Of a stretch of DNA of 35,947 bases, positions 8,115-15,980 are shown piece after piece. Positions within the stretch are counted from its first letter, which is position 1, and each line of letters opens with the position of its first letter. The position numbers and the translations under genes were made by a program. The notes beneath the pieces were generated by a model. That model saw only the letters and a list, made by a program, of their open reading frames with translations, made no database searches and was not told the origin of the DNA. This stretch comes from Candidatus Thermochlorobacter aerophilus (lineage in GTDB: Bacteria > Bacteroidota > Chlorobiia > Chlorobiales > Thermochlorobacteraceae). Where the stretch lies: NCBI GenBank assembly GCA_002794105.1, contig PHFL01000058.1, forward strand, positions 30,591 to 66,537, given 5' to 3'.

Positions 8115-9014
8115 CTAAAGAGAGCGTATAACTTCATCTATGGACGGAATGCGGGTTTTGATGACAGAACGCAATTTTTGATTGTTCAAGCTGCAGTCGC
8201 GCGGACGAGGAGGAAAAGAAACAACGCTCTCAAGCGGCGCACAGCGATAGCAGGTGCTTGGAACAGAGAAGTGATTGAAAATTTTTGTGCCAAGTTCGCA
8301 GCGCGATAGCCGCTCATTGCCGACAGCATGGAAAACGCCACTAAGGTCTCTGGCATCATCGAGTGCAAACTCCAAGACAATTTTGGCAAGCGTCTCTACC
8401 GAAATAGGAGACCGATATTCATCAGAGAAAAGAGTGGGGATGCGTCCGTTAGCAATTTCGAGCATCAGGCGCTCATTAAGGCTGCGTGTGCCGCGAGGCG
8501 AATAGCCGAGCATAATTGTTGTACGAAGAATCGCATAGTCTTCGAGCGTTTGCATGATGTAATCTTCACTTATCACTTTTGTTTCGCCATAAAAACTAAG
8601 TGGGTGGCGAGGGTCGCTTTCTATGTAGTTGCCTTTTTGACCATCGAAGACTAAATCAGTAGAAATAAAAATCAATCGTGCGCGGAAGTGTTCGGCAAGG
8701 TTGGTCAATGTGCGCGTAACGACGATGTTTTGCAAAGTTGCTTCTTGGCGCTGTTGTTCGCAAGCAGTTGGTTCGGTCATCGCTGCAGTGTGAATAATCA
8801 CATCGGGCTGAAAGCAGGAGAGCACATTCCAGAGAGCCGTCTCGGAACAAAGGTCAAGCGTGAGCGTCTCATGTCCGCGTGAAAAAGTAGCTGGAATTAC
8901 AAAATCACTGCGCTGGATGGCACATAGCTGAACATCTGCGCGTTCAGTTAGTAAACGCAAAAGGTTGCCGCCAAGCAAACCGCTGGCGCCAGTCAGAAAA
9001 ATTTTAATTGGCAT
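8115..9014 (-). CDS. RmlD-like NAD(P)-dependent sugar-nucleotide reductase/epimerase (extended SDR)
   Basis: 299 residues from the ATG at 9014 (MPIKIFLTGASGLLGGNLL). An earlier in-frame ATG at 9050 only adds 12 residues before the Rossmann fold. The GASGLLG dinucleotide loop is at residues 9-15, IIHTAAMTEPTACE matches the conserved RmlD segment, and the catalytic pair is FYGETK (YxxxK), preceded by ISTDLVFDG. These place it in the RmlD/extended-SDR family, which includes dTDP-4-dehydrorhamnose reductase. No other dTDP-rhamnose genes (rmlA, rmlB, rmlC) are nearby, so the substrate is open; some family members serve as MAT2B-like or other NAD-dependent reductases. Confidence 0.83.
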   Translation of the reverse strand: MPIKIFLTGASGLLGGNLLRLLTERADVQLCAIQRSDFVIPATFSRGHETLTLDLCSETALWNVLSCFQPDVIIHTAAMTEPTACEQQRQEATLQNIVVTRTLTNLAEHFRARLIFISTDLVFDGQKGNYIESDPRHPLSFYGETKVISEDYIMQTLEDYAILRTTIMLGYSPRGTRSLNERLMLEIANGRIPTLFSDEYRSPISVETLAKIVLEFALDDARDLSGVFHAVGNERLSRCELGTKIFNHFSVPSTCYRCAPLESVVSFPPRPRDCSLNNQKLRSVIKTRIPSIDEVIRSL

Positions 9015-9130
9015 AAAGTTTTCATAAGGATTTATAAGGATTCTGTGCAAATTTGCAGATAACTAAAAACAAGTGGTGCCAGCCTACAAGCGGTTGGTTT
9101 AATTTCGTGAGTAACTTCTAAGGAAACAAC

Positions 9131-9841
9131 ATGCAAAGTGCCGAACAGGAGAATGTAGAGACGCTCAAAAGCGACACACAAACGCATGCAACTCCACATC
9201 AAGCGCAAATTGAGTATCACAATGAACTGGCTCGTAAAGCCATTCATGTCTTCTCAATAGCAATTCCACTCATTTACTACCACATCACGCAGAAATTAGC
9301 CCTAGTGCTACTGACAATCCTGTTTTTGGGCTTTTTCATAGTGGATGCTGCAAAGATGTTCTCAAAGCCGATTGCCGCATGGTATTTTAAGACCTTTGGT
9401 TCGCTGCTGCGCCCGCATGAAAAAGAAAAAAAGCAATTCAATGGTGCCACATTTGTTACGCTCTCTGCGTTGCTAACTGTGGCAATTTTCCCAAAAATGA
9501 TTGCTATTGCTGCCTTTTCCATTCTGATTGTAGCTGACACTGCCGCCGCATTAGTAGGCAGAAAATGGGGCAGGCGACCACTGTTCTCAAAAACAGTGGA
9601 GGGTAGCATTGCCTTTTTGGTCGCGGCAATTCTGGTTGTGGTGCTAACCCCGAATTTGAATTTAGCAATAGGCATCGGCTTAGCCATCGTGGCTACAATT
9701 GCGGAAGTGGTGCCGCTAAGAATTTTTGGCTACACAATTGATGACAACTTGGTCATTCCCTTAGCATCGGCAACCTTTGCCTATCTGTGCTACCTTGTGT
9801 TTCTGCCAAATGAAATTCCTTTGCTAAAGATTGGTCAGTAG
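9131..9841 (+). CDS. SEC59/DGK1/VTE5-family CTP-dependent lipid kinase
   Basis: 236 residues with about six or seven membrane helices after a hydrophilic 30-residue head. Family motifs are clear: RKAIHVFS at 35-42, FNGATFV at 103-109, ADTAAALVGRKWGRRPL at 135-151, KTVEGS at 154-159 and DDNLVIPL at 204-211. Relatives phosphorylate dolichol (Sec59), diacylglycerol (Dgk1) or phytol (VTE5) using CTP. In a photosynthetic Chlorobiota-type cell, phytol or another isoprenoid alcohol is a reasonable substrate, but this is an inference. A usable ribosome-binding site (AAGGA) lies 7 bp before the ATG. It converges on the next gene with a 3 bp gap. Confidence 0.87.
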   Translation: MQSAEQENVETLKSDTQTHATPHQAQIEYHNELARKAIHVFSIAIPLIYYHITQKLALVLLTILFLGFFIVDAAKMFSKPIAAWYFKTFGSLLRPHEKEKKQFNGATFVTLSALLTVAIFPKMIAIAAFSILIVADTAAALVGRKWGRRPLFSKTVEGSIAFLVAAILVVVLTPNLNLAIGIGLAIVATIAEVVPLRIFGYTIDDNLVIPLASATFAYLCYLVFLPNEIPLLKIGQ

Positions 9842-9844
9842 TGC

Positions 9845-10225
9845 TTACACAGGCAAGGAAAGGTCAGGTTTAGGCAATTCGCCACGATGGATTTTATCGA
9901 CATACCACCACCAATGCGAACGCGGATAGCGCTTACACCGATAGGAGTCTTCTAAGAGACCGATGCCGAACTCATACTCTTCAAGGTATCTGTAGGCTCT
10001 TTCTAAGACGATAGCATCGTTGCGACGCACTTCCGCAGCGAGTTCAGGGGTAAGCTCATTTTTACGAATCTCAATGTCGCTGCGGTAGAAAAGAAATTCA
10101 TCGTAGCCCTCGATCCAGATTTCTTCGGGGTCGGCAAGATCTTTGCAGTAGCGTGCATAGATTTTCACCAGCTCTGTAATCGTAAAGCCGCGAGAGCAGT
10201 AAAGTTGTGGCGTAGGTTCAGGCAT
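9845..10225 (-). CDS. Hypothetical protein, conserved-looking, unknown function
   Basis: 126 residues, soluble, with no signal peptide or membrane segment. It opens MPEPTPQLYCSRGFTITELVKIYARYCKDL, then is acidic and aromatic (EIWIEGYDEFLFYRSDIEIRK in part), with a C-terminal aromatic cluster SHWWWYVDKIHRGELPKPDLSLPV. I do not recognise a family. Codon use looks like that of its neighbours and a proper ATG is present, so I take it as real. It lies 79 bp downstream of the NDH-2 gene on the same strand and may be read from the same transcript. Its stop is only 3 bp from that of the lipid kinase gene on the other strand. Confidence 0.65.
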   Translation of the reverse strand: MPEPTPQLYCSRGFTITELVKIYARYCKDLADPEEIWIEGYDEFLFYRSDIEIRKNELTPELAAEVRRNDAIVLERAYRYLEEYEFGIGLLEDSYRCKRYPRSHWWWYVDKIHRGELPKPDLSLPV

Positions 10226-10304
10226 AGTTGTTCAAGTTAGAAACAGTTACACTGGTCAGTTTCAGCCAACAGATACAACCAAGTAACAAAAGTGAAACAA
10301 AGCA

Positions 10305-11543
10305 TTAAAATCGAGTAAGGTCGCGTCCGAAAAGGCGCGAGCGAATCCAGTCGAACAAAACTTGCACTTTATTTTTGAGACTGACAAGTTTAGTAAGGTA
10401 AGCTGCACGCCAGAAAATCCATGTCAGAAACCCACTCCACTTGAGAAATGGCAAATCGGCAAGGGCTTCATCTTTGCCAATGTAAGCCAGCATGCCAAAG
10501 CTTTTCGGGGTAAATGGTGCAATCACCTTTTCAGCATCGCTTGGCGAAGAAACTTTATTGAGTAGCCTTGCCAAATACTTTCCAGCTTGCATAGCCACTT
10601 GAGCCGTTGCTGGTTGCGTGTAGTCATAAAATGTGGCGCAATCGCCAAGTGCAAAAATGTCTACAGTGTCCAAGACACGCAAGTAGTGGTCGGTAAGCAA
10701 TCGTCCACTCCTATCTTTTTGAAATGGCAACGATTTGACAAATGCATTGGCACCATTGCCTGTCGACCAGACAATGAGGCCGGCTTCCAGCACCTCACCG
10801 TTAGATAGGTGCACTTTTCCTGCCTCAACTTTTGTAACAGGTCTATTCATGATGAATGTGATGCGTCGACGCTGAAAGAGTGCAGTGGCATATCTGGAGA
10901 GCCGTTCATCAAATGTGCTTAAAATTTGCTTACCAGCTTCTACAAGCGTGATGCGTGCCTCTGAAACCAGATGTGGGAAATAGGCTTTGACCTCGTCGTC
11001 AAAAAAGTCAGCAAGTTCTGCTGCATACTCAACGCCAGTTGGGCCACCGCCGACAACGACGAAGTGAAGGAGCTTTTTGCGCTCCAGTGGGCTAACCGAA
11101 GGAAGCGAGGCAGCTTCAAAATTATCCAACATCTTTCGACGAATGGCAAACGCATCAGAAAGTTCTTTGAGAAAGAACGCATGTTCTCTGACCCCTTCAA
11201 TGCCAAAGGTGTTGCTCTCAGCACCCACGGCAATAACCAAAATGTCATACTCAACAGGAAATTCCTCTCTGTCGAAGACGCTTCTACAGCAGATAACTTT
11301 GCGAGATAAATCCAATCCAACTGCTTCGGCTTGAACAAATGTAGCGTACTTTGCTGCGAGCCGAATTGGCTCAGCAATGCTTAAAAATTCAATCGTACCA
11401 ACCGTGGTGCTTGGCAAAAGTGGAGAAAAAAGAAAATGATTGCGAGGACTGACAACCGTAACAGTATAGCGGTTAGGAGAAAGGTTTCTGAGCAAACTGA
11501 CTGCACCAAAGCCTGTGCCAAGAACAACTAAACGAGGTATCAT
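10305..11543 (-). CDS. ndh: Type II NADH dehydrogenase (NDH-2), FAD-dependent
   Basis: 412 residues. Two dinucleotide-binding loops are visible: VVLGTGFGAVSLLRNL (residues 6-21) for FAD and FVVVGGGPTGVEYAAEL (161-177) for NADH. HFLFSPLLPSTTVGTIE and IFALGDCATF with a later TAQVAMQAGKYLARLLN are typical of single-subunit NADH:quinone oxidoreductases. The C-terminal 50 residues (FLTWIFWRAAYLTKL, then LFDWIRSRLFGRDLTRF) form the amphipathic membrane anchor of NDH-2. The enzyme passes electrons from NADH to quinone without pumping protons. It is 48 bp downstream of the 3-hydroxybutyryl-CoA dehydrogenase gene, which produces or uses NAD(P)H. Sulfide:quinone reductase is less likely because its cysteine pattern is not evident. 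Confidence 0.9.
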   Translation of the reverse strand: MIPRLVVLGTGFGAVSLLRNLSPNRYTVTVVSPRNHFLFSPLLPSTTVGTIEFLSIAEPIRLAAKYATFVQAEAVGLDLSRKVICCRSVFDREEFPVEYDILVIAVGAESNTFGIEGVREHAFFLKELSDAFAIRRKMLDNFEAASLPSVSPLERKKLLHFVVVGGGPTGVEYAAELADFFDDEVKAYFPHLVSEARITLVEAGKQILSTFDERLSRYATALFQRRRITFIMNRPVTKVEAGKVHLSNGEVLEAGLIVWSTGNGANAFVKSLPFQKDRSGRLLTDHYLRVLDTVDIFALGDCATFYDYTQPATAQVAMQAGKYLARLLNKVSSPSDAEKVIAPFTPKSFGMLAYIGKDEALADLPFLKWSGFLTWIFWRAAYLTKLVSLKNKVQVLFDWIRSRLFGRDLTRF

Positions 11544-11591
11544 TGAAAATCAAATATGTAACGTTGAGTTCGGCTGTCTGTAAGGCTTGTA

Positions 11592-12446
11592 TCAATCATA
11601 ACGATAAAACCCTCTGCCTGACTTGCGTCCCAAGTACCCTGCTGCAACCATATTTTTCAGCAGTGGAGAAGGTCGATATTTCGGGTCGTTGAAGCCTTCA
11701 TACAGTACTTCCATGATAGCAAGGCAGACATCCAAGCCAATAAAATCAGCTAAAGTCAGCGGTCCCATCGGATGAGCCATACCCAGTTTCATGATTTCAT
11801 CAATGGCTTCAGGTGTCGCAACATTTTCATAGACGCACTGAATCGCTTCGTTAATCATAGGCATGAGCACACGATTGGAAACAAAACCGGGATAATCATT
11901 GCAACTAACCGGCACTTTGCCAATAGCTTTCGCTGTGCTCTCAATAACACTGAAAGTCTCATCAGAAGTTTGAAGTGCGCGAATGACTTCGACAAGTTTC
12001 ATTACGGGCACAGGATTCATAAAATGCATGCCAATCACTTGTGCTGGGCGCTTGGTGCAAGCTGCAATCTTCGTCAAAGAAATCGAGCTGGTGTTGGAGG
12101 CAAGGATAGCCGTGGGTTTGGTATGCTCATCGAGAGCACGAAAAACAGACTGCTTGAGTTCGAAATTTTCATTGACAGCTTCAATCACCAAATCAGCATC
12201 CTTGACAGCGGTAGCAAGGTCGGTGCTAGGAGAAATACGCTGCAAGATTTGTGGTTTTTCTTCTGGCGTTACTACGCCTTTTTTAATCTGCCTATCCAAG
12301 TTTGTGGAAATTGTATTCAATGCGCGCTCTAAAAACTCTTGCTTGATATCGACAAGCGCAACAGGATAACCAAATTGTGCAAAGACATGAGCAATACCAT
12401 TGCCCATGGTGCCAGCGCCGATGACAGCGATATTTTTGACAGTCAT
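11592..12446 (-). CDS. hbd: 3-hydroxybutyryl-CoA dehydrogenase
   Basis: 284 residues, the normal length for the short Hbd/PaaH2 type. The NAD-binding loop is [18 protein letters not shown] at residues 6-23. Conserved family segments follow: [62 protein letters not shown] and [21 protein letters not shown]. The enzyme interconverts acetoacetyl-CoA and 3-hydroxybutyryl-CoA, used in butyrate-type metabolism, fatty-acid breakdown or polyhydroxybutyrate routes. It probably shares a transcript with ndh downstream. It diverges from the DJ-1/PfpI gene across a 191 bp gap. Confidence 0.94.
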   Translation of the reverse strand: MTVKNIAVIGAGTMGNGIAHVFAQFGYPVALVDIKQEFLERALNTISTNLDRQIKKGVVTPEEKPQILQRISPSTDLATAVKDADLVIEAVNENFELKQSVFRALDEHTKPTAILASNTSSISLTKIAACTKRPAQVIGMHFMNPVPVMKLVEVIRALQTSDETFSVIESTAKAIGKVPVSCNDYPGFVSNRVLMPMINEAIQCVYENVATPEAIDEIMKLGMAHPMGPLTLADFIGLDVCLAIMEVLYEGFNDPKYRPSPLLKNMVAAGYLGRKSGRGFYRYD

Positions 12447-12556
12447 GCGTTATGTAGAGAATTGGTTGAATGAGCTACTGAAAACAAATCAGCGTTGCAA
12501 TTCTACAAAAAAACTGGCAAAGAGATTTCACTATTGCGGTGGCAAAAAAATTTGTT

Positions 12557-12585
12557 TTGAAAGAACGCGGCAAAGCATTTAACTT
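12557..12585 (+). promoter_or_regulatory. Candidate promoter for the DJ-1/PfpI gene
   Basis: TTGAAA at 12557-12562 and TAACTT at 12580-12585 are spaced by 17 bp, which fits a -35/-10 pair, although TAACTT is a weak -10 box. The ATG of the PfpI-family gene follows about 50 bp later with an AGGAG ribosome-binding site. Confidence 0.35.
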
Positions 12586-12637
12586 CTGCTCAACCCACAT
12601 TTGATTCCAGTAACTTAAAACAACAAGGAGAAGTCAA

Positions 12638-13234
12638 ATGGCAAAGAAAATCTTGATGCTCGTCGGCGACTATGTCGAAGACTACGAAGTGATGGTGCCC
12701 TTTCAAACCCTGCTGACGGTAGGACACCAAGTTCATGCGGTCTGCCCAGACAAGAAAGCAGGCGATGTGGTGCGCACATCGATTCATGACTTTGAGGGAG
12801 ACCAGACCTATACTGAAAAGCGCGGACATAACTTCAAGCTGAATGCTACGTTTGCAGACGTTAAGCCTGAAGATTATGATGCGCTGTTCATTTGCGGCGG
12901 ACGCGCCCCAGAGTATATCCGCCTAAACTCGAAGGTTATTGAGATTGTCCAGCATTTTGCAAAGCATAACAAGCCGATTGCCTCTGTCTGCCACGGTGTG
13001 CAAGTGCTCACAGCGGCAAATGTGGTAGCAGGCAAGAGAATTTCGGCTTATCCAGCATGTGCGCCTGAGGTCAATATGGCGGGCGGACACTACGAGCAAA
13101 TTGCTATGGACGATGCAATTGTAGATGGCAACATTGTCTCTTCGCCAGCTTGGCCATCTCATCCGGCGTTGCTCTCAAAGTTCCTTGAGCTTTTGGGCAC
13201 AAAGATTCTGCATGAAGAAGGCGCAGTTGCCTAA
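12638..13234 (+). CDS. DJ-1/PfpI family protein (class I glutamine amidotransferase-like)
   Basis: 198 residues beginning KKILMLVGDYVEDYEVMVPFQ, the first strand and helix of the DJ-1/PfpI fold with the conserved acidic residue near 15. The nucleophile elbow IASVCHGVQVL puts Cys118-His119 in place, and ICGGRAPEYIR is the usual oxyanion/glycine loop. Members act as deglycases, chaperones, proteases or amide hydrolases; the precise activity cannot be read from sequence. This sub-type, with a DYVEDYEVMVPFQ start, is common as a single stand-alone stress gene. An AGGAG ribosome-binding site lies 9 bp before the ATG, a candidate promoter is upstream and a strong terminator follows, so it is probably monocistronic. 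Confidence 0.9.
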   Translation: MAKKILMLVGDYVEDYEVMVPFQTLLTVGHQVHAVCPDKKAGDVVRTSIHDFEGDQTYTEKRGHNFKLNATFADVKPEDYDALFICGGRAPEYIRLNSKVIEIVQHFAKHNKPIASVCHGVQVLTAANVVAGKRISAYPACAPEVNMAGGHYEQIAMDDAIVDGNIVSSPAWPSHPALLSKFLELLGTKILHEEGAVA

Positions 13235-13260
13235 GATGCAGATTGAAAGCAAGTGGAGAT

Positions 13261-13299
13261 ATGCGGGTAATTGCATAGGCGATTACCCGCATTTTTTTT
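13261..13299 (+). terminator. Rho-independent terminator after the DJ-1/PfpI gene
   Basis: An 11 bp perfect inverted repeat (ATGCGGGTAAT at 13261-13271 and ATTACCCGCAT at 13282-13292) with a 10-nt loop, followed by T8 (13292-13299). It lies 26 bp after the stop. The opposite flank is not A-rich, so it acts mainly on plus-strand transcription. Its T-tract abuts the stop codon of ruvX on the other strand. Confidence 0.93.
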
Positions 13300-13730
13300 C
13301 AGGGATGACGATGCTGCTCTAAGTAGGCTTGGAGTAGAAGAGAGGCTACAGCTCTATCTAGCCGACCTTTGGTCTGACGCGCCTTTCGAGAAACCCCATT
13401 TTCAATAAGTAGGCGCATGGCTTGTTTGGATGAACCGAATTCTGGGACACGCTCGACTGGCAGGGCAGGAAAGCGCTGTTGCAAACGCTCAATGAATGAA
13501 TCAACAACAGCAGTCATGCGGTTCGGCGACCCATCTTTGCTAGTAGGATAGCCCACCAAAATTTTTTCAATCCCATCTTGCTCTAAAAGCGATTGAATTT
13601 GAGTGTAGAGCAAAGGCTCGCTGAAAGTGCCAATGGGCTCTGCAAAAAGATGGAGCGGGTCACTCTTTGCTAAGCCGATGCGCTTAGTGCCGTAGTCAAT
13701 TGCTAGAATTCGCTTTTTGATGGGTGTCAT
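13299..13730 (-). CDS. ruvX: Putative pre-16S rRNA nuclease / Holliday junction resolvase-like YqgF (RuvX)
   Basis: 143 residues from ATG 13730, a typical length. The frame is open to 13826, but the extra N-terminal residues lie inside the HU-family gene and precede the family start. KKRILAIDYGTKRIGLAKSDP (residues 5-25) carries the catalytic Asp12 of the RNase H-like fold; ILVGYPTSKDGS, VERVPEFGSSKQA and KGRLDRAVASLLLQAYLE match the other conserved segments, including the C-terminal Asp. The family processes the 5' end of 16S rRNA precursor. Its start overlaps the end of the upstream HU-family gene by 35 bp in another frame, indicating coupled translation. Confidence 0.93.
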   Translation of the reverse strand: MTPIKKRILAIDYGTKRIGLAKSDPLHLFAEPIGTFSEPLLYTQIQSLLEQDGIEKILVGYPTSKDGSPNRMTAVVDSFIERLQQRFPALPVERVPEFGSSKQAMRLLIENGVSRKARQTKGRLDRAVASLLLQAYLEQHRHP

Positions 13731-14085
13731 GGGGCGTTGCAGGTACAAGGTCTTTTTGGAAAAAGCGTTTGATGAGTTTACTGGGCTTGAAATGCACTTT
13801 ACGCCGGCGTCCAGAGTAGGCGACAACTTTGCCTGTGCGTGGGTCTCTGACCATAGCAGAAGGCTTCATGTACTTGACTTCAAAGACGCCTAAGCCCCGC
13901 AGCTCAATGCGAATTTCGGGATTTGCACTGCGAATCATTTTGGAAAGCGAATCGAGCGTCATGTCGACAATATCTGACACTTCTGACTCAGACTTTTGCA
14001 AGCGTCGAGCAACATCAGCAATAAGGTCGCGCCGAGTGAGCGTGTGCTCAATTTTCCGCGCATTGGAAGGTTTATCTGACTTCAT
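13696..14085 (-). CDS. HU/IHF-family DNA-binding protein
   Basis: 129 residues, longer than the usual 90-100. After a 15-residue basic head, LTRRDLIADVARRLQKSESEVSDIVDMTLDSLSKMI is the helical dimerisation part, and IRIELRGLGVFEVKYMKPSAMVRDPRTGKVVAYSGRRRKVHFKPSKLIK is the beta-arm region with GLGVFEV and RDPRTGK, typical of HU/IHF proteins that bend DNA. The final 20 residues (KDLVPATPHDTHQKANSSN) form a polar extension whose coding sequence is shared with the start of ruvX. An integration-host-factor-like role is more likely than plain HU because of the FKPSK ending, but this is not decisive. No Shine-Dalgarno motif is visible. Confidence 0.88.
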   Translation of the reverse strand: MKSDKPSNARKIEHTLTRRDLIADVARRLQKSESEVSDIVDMTLDSLSKMIRSANPEIRIELRGLGVFEVKYMKPSAMVRDPRTGKVVAYSGRRRKVHFKPSKLIKRFFQKDLVPATPHDTHQKANSSN

Positions 14086-14414
14086 AACAGGGAAATCAAA
14101 GAAGGGAATTGACGAAACTGCAAATCTACAAAGGCAAAGATAGCAAAATCAAAGAAAAACCGCCTGAATTTTCTCGGGAATCGCTGCTGCTGCCCCAGCG
14201 ACTCAACCTATCAAAACTCAGGCGGAAACTGACGAAATCTAAAAAGCCACCGGCTAACATGCGTTGTGCCTGCCATTCTGCCTGCGATGCAGAGCAGAGG
14301 GCACAGCGACAACTGCAATCGTCTGAACGCAAAATGATATAAAAGGTTCGAGGAGGGCGTGACAGAAGTCACAGGCTGTGACAGATGAAAATGATGCAAA
14401 TCATCGTGAGAGCT
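14086..14414. other. Hairpin-rich intergenic region between miaB and the HU-family gene
   Basis: No credible gene in 329 bp. Three structures stand out. First, an outer inverted repeat CCGCCTGA (14160-14167) / TCAGGCGG (14218-14225) continues after one mismatch with TTTT/AAAA, and encloses a hairpin TCGCTG (14181-14186) / CAGCGA (14196-14201). Second, three alternating half-sites occur: GTGAC 14359-14363, GTCACA 14368-14373 and TGTGAC 14377-14382, where the middle one can pair with either neighbour. Third, ATGAT/ATCAT with a 4-nt loop lies at 14391-14404, just past the miaB stop. The region could hold the miaB terminator and a leader or operator for the HU gene. None has a long T-tract. Confidence 0.4.
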
Positions 14415-15842
14415 CTATGACTGGATGCGCTCGCCAAAGAGCGTTGCAGATGTGGCACCTACAATTTTGACCTGAACCATATCGCCAACTGACTCACTGC
14501 CTTTAGGAAAGACCACTACACGATTGCTGTCGGTGCGTCCCATCCAGTGCTGAGCAGAGCGCTTGCTATCGCCCTCGATTAAGACCTCATAGACTTTGCC
14601 AATTGATTGCTGATAGAGCTCGAGCGAAATGCTTTGTTGCAGAGCGACAATTTCAGCAAGGCGGCGCTGTTTGACAGCAAGTGGAACATTGTCGACCATT
14701 TTTTTCGCGGCGGGCGTGTTGGGACGCTCGGAGTAGATGAATGTAAAAGCATAGTCGTAGCGCACCTCTTGCAGAAGTGAAAGGGTCTGTTGATGCTCTT
14801 CTTCAGTTTCATCGCAAAAGCCTGTGATAATGTCAGTCGAGAGCGAGCATTCAGGAATTTTCTTGCGAATCATCTCGATTTTTGAAAGGTAATCTTCTCG
14901 CGTGTGATTGCGATTCATTCGAGCAAGGACAGTAGTGGCACCAGACTGCACAGGCAGATGAATAAACTTGCATATATTCGGTCGCTCCGCAATAACCTGA
15001 ATGAGGTCTTCGGAAATGTCTTTGGGATGAGAAGTCGTAAAGCGAATACGCATTTGGGGATTGATAAGGCTCACACGATACATCAGCTCTGCAAAGTCGA
15101 CACCACTTTCGGTATCGCGGTAGGAATTGACATTCTGTCCGAGCAATGTAACTTCCTTGAACCCTTCGTCGGAGAGAAGTTTAATTTCGTCTAAGATAGA
15201 GCCAACAGGTCGAGAGCGCTCACGACCGCGTGTGAATGGAACAACGCAAAATGAGCACATGTTGTCGCATCCGCGCATGATGGAAACAAAAGCGCTAATG
15301 CCAGCGCGACGCACGGGCGTAATATCGGCGTAGGTCTCTTCAAGCGATAGAAAGACATTAGCAGCCTTTTGACCTGTTTCAGCCAGCGAAATTAAATGCG
15401 GTAGCGAACGGTAAGCATCGGGACCGACAATCAGGTCTACGATTTTTTCTTCCTCAAAGAGTTTAGTTTTCATGCGCTCTGCCATGCAACCCAAGACCCC
15501 AACTACAAGCTTTGGATTGCGTCGCTTGTAAGGCTTCAGCGAACTAAGCCGATGATGAATTTTGAGTTCAGCGTGCTCACGAATCGCACAAGTGTTAAGC
15601 AAAATCACATCAGCTTCCTCAATGCGGTCAGTGGTGCTATATCCATCGCGATGCAGAATGGAAGTGATGATTTCAGAGTCAGAGAAATTCATCTGACAGC
15701 CGTATGTCTCAATATAGACCTTGCCCTTTGGTCCATGCTGTTCAGAGCGCTTGGAGATAGCGGCAAAGGTCTCTTGTCCATCTGCAGACACTTCACGAGA
15801 GCCAACAACAATATCGAATGTGTGTTGCGCAAATTCTGGCAT
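14415..15842 (-). CDS. miaB: tRNA-2-methylthio-N6-dimethylallyladenosine synthase MiaB
   Basis: 475 residues. The N-terminal UPF0004 domain has cluster cysteines at 49 (YIETYGCQMN), 85 (LLNTCAIRE) and 119 (VLGCMAER). The radical-SAM motif is IMRGCDNMCSFCVVPFTRGRERSRP with Cys192, 196 and 199. Later segments (LLGQNVNSY, HLPVQSGA, MNRNHTREDY, STDIITGFCDETEEE) and a C-terminal TRAM domain complete the family. The enzyme adds a methylthio group to i6A37 of tRNAs reading UNN codons. The GQNVNSY and sequence order favour MiaB over MtaB or RimO. The ATG has a GAGGGG ribosome-binding site. Confidence 0.96.
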   Translation of the reverse strand: MPEFAQHTFDIVVGSREVSADGQETFAAISKRSEQHGPKGKVYIETYGCQMNFSDSEIITSILHRDGYSTTDRIEEADVILLNTCAIREHAELKIHHRLSSLKPYKRRNPKLVVGVLGCMAERMKTKLFEEEKIVDLIVGPDAYRSLPHLISLAETGQKAANVFLSLEETYADITPVRRAGISAFVSIMRGCDNMCSFCVVPFTRGRERSRPVGSILDEIKLLSDEGFKEVTLLGQNVNSYRDTESGVDFAELMYRVSLINPQMRIRFTTSHPKDISEDLIQVIAERPNICKFIHLPVQSGATTVLARMNRNHTREDYLSKIEMIRKKIPECSLSTDIITGFCDETEEEHQQTLSLLQEVRYDYAFTFIYSERPNTPAAKKMVDNVPLAVKQRRLAEIVALQQSISLELYQQSIGKVYEVLIEGDSKRSAQHWMGRTDSNRVVVFPKGSESVGDMVQVKIVGATSATLFGERIQS

Positions 15843-15931
15843 AGTTCCCCTCGAGTTTGATTACGAAAATGCAAAAATACAACTTTGAAACACTTTTTGG
15901 CACGGACTTTTAAACGAAGCATATCCTCAAG

Positions 15932-15958
15932 AAGTCTGCTAGTGAGAGCAGCAGACCT
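15932..15958 (-). terminator. Possible terminator hairpin downstream of the proline iminopeptidase gene
   Basis: A 9 bp stem (AAGTCTGCT 15932-15940 with AGCAGACCT 15950-15958, one G-T pair) with a 9-nt loop lies 22 bp after the stop of the iminopeptidase gene on the minus strand. There is no T-tract behind it, so termination is uncertain. Confidence 0.4.
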
Positions 15959-15980
15959 TCCGCAAAGGGCAAAGCAAGCA

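Noticed and set aside
11772..12332. 186-codon plus-strand frame opposite hbd
   Set aside because: The minus strand encodes an unmistakable Hbd protein; the other frame has no family features.
14109..14342. 77-codon plus-strand frame between the HU gene and miaB
   Set aside because: No start signal, unusual R/K/S composition and overlaps inverted repeats; better explained as structured intergenic DNA.
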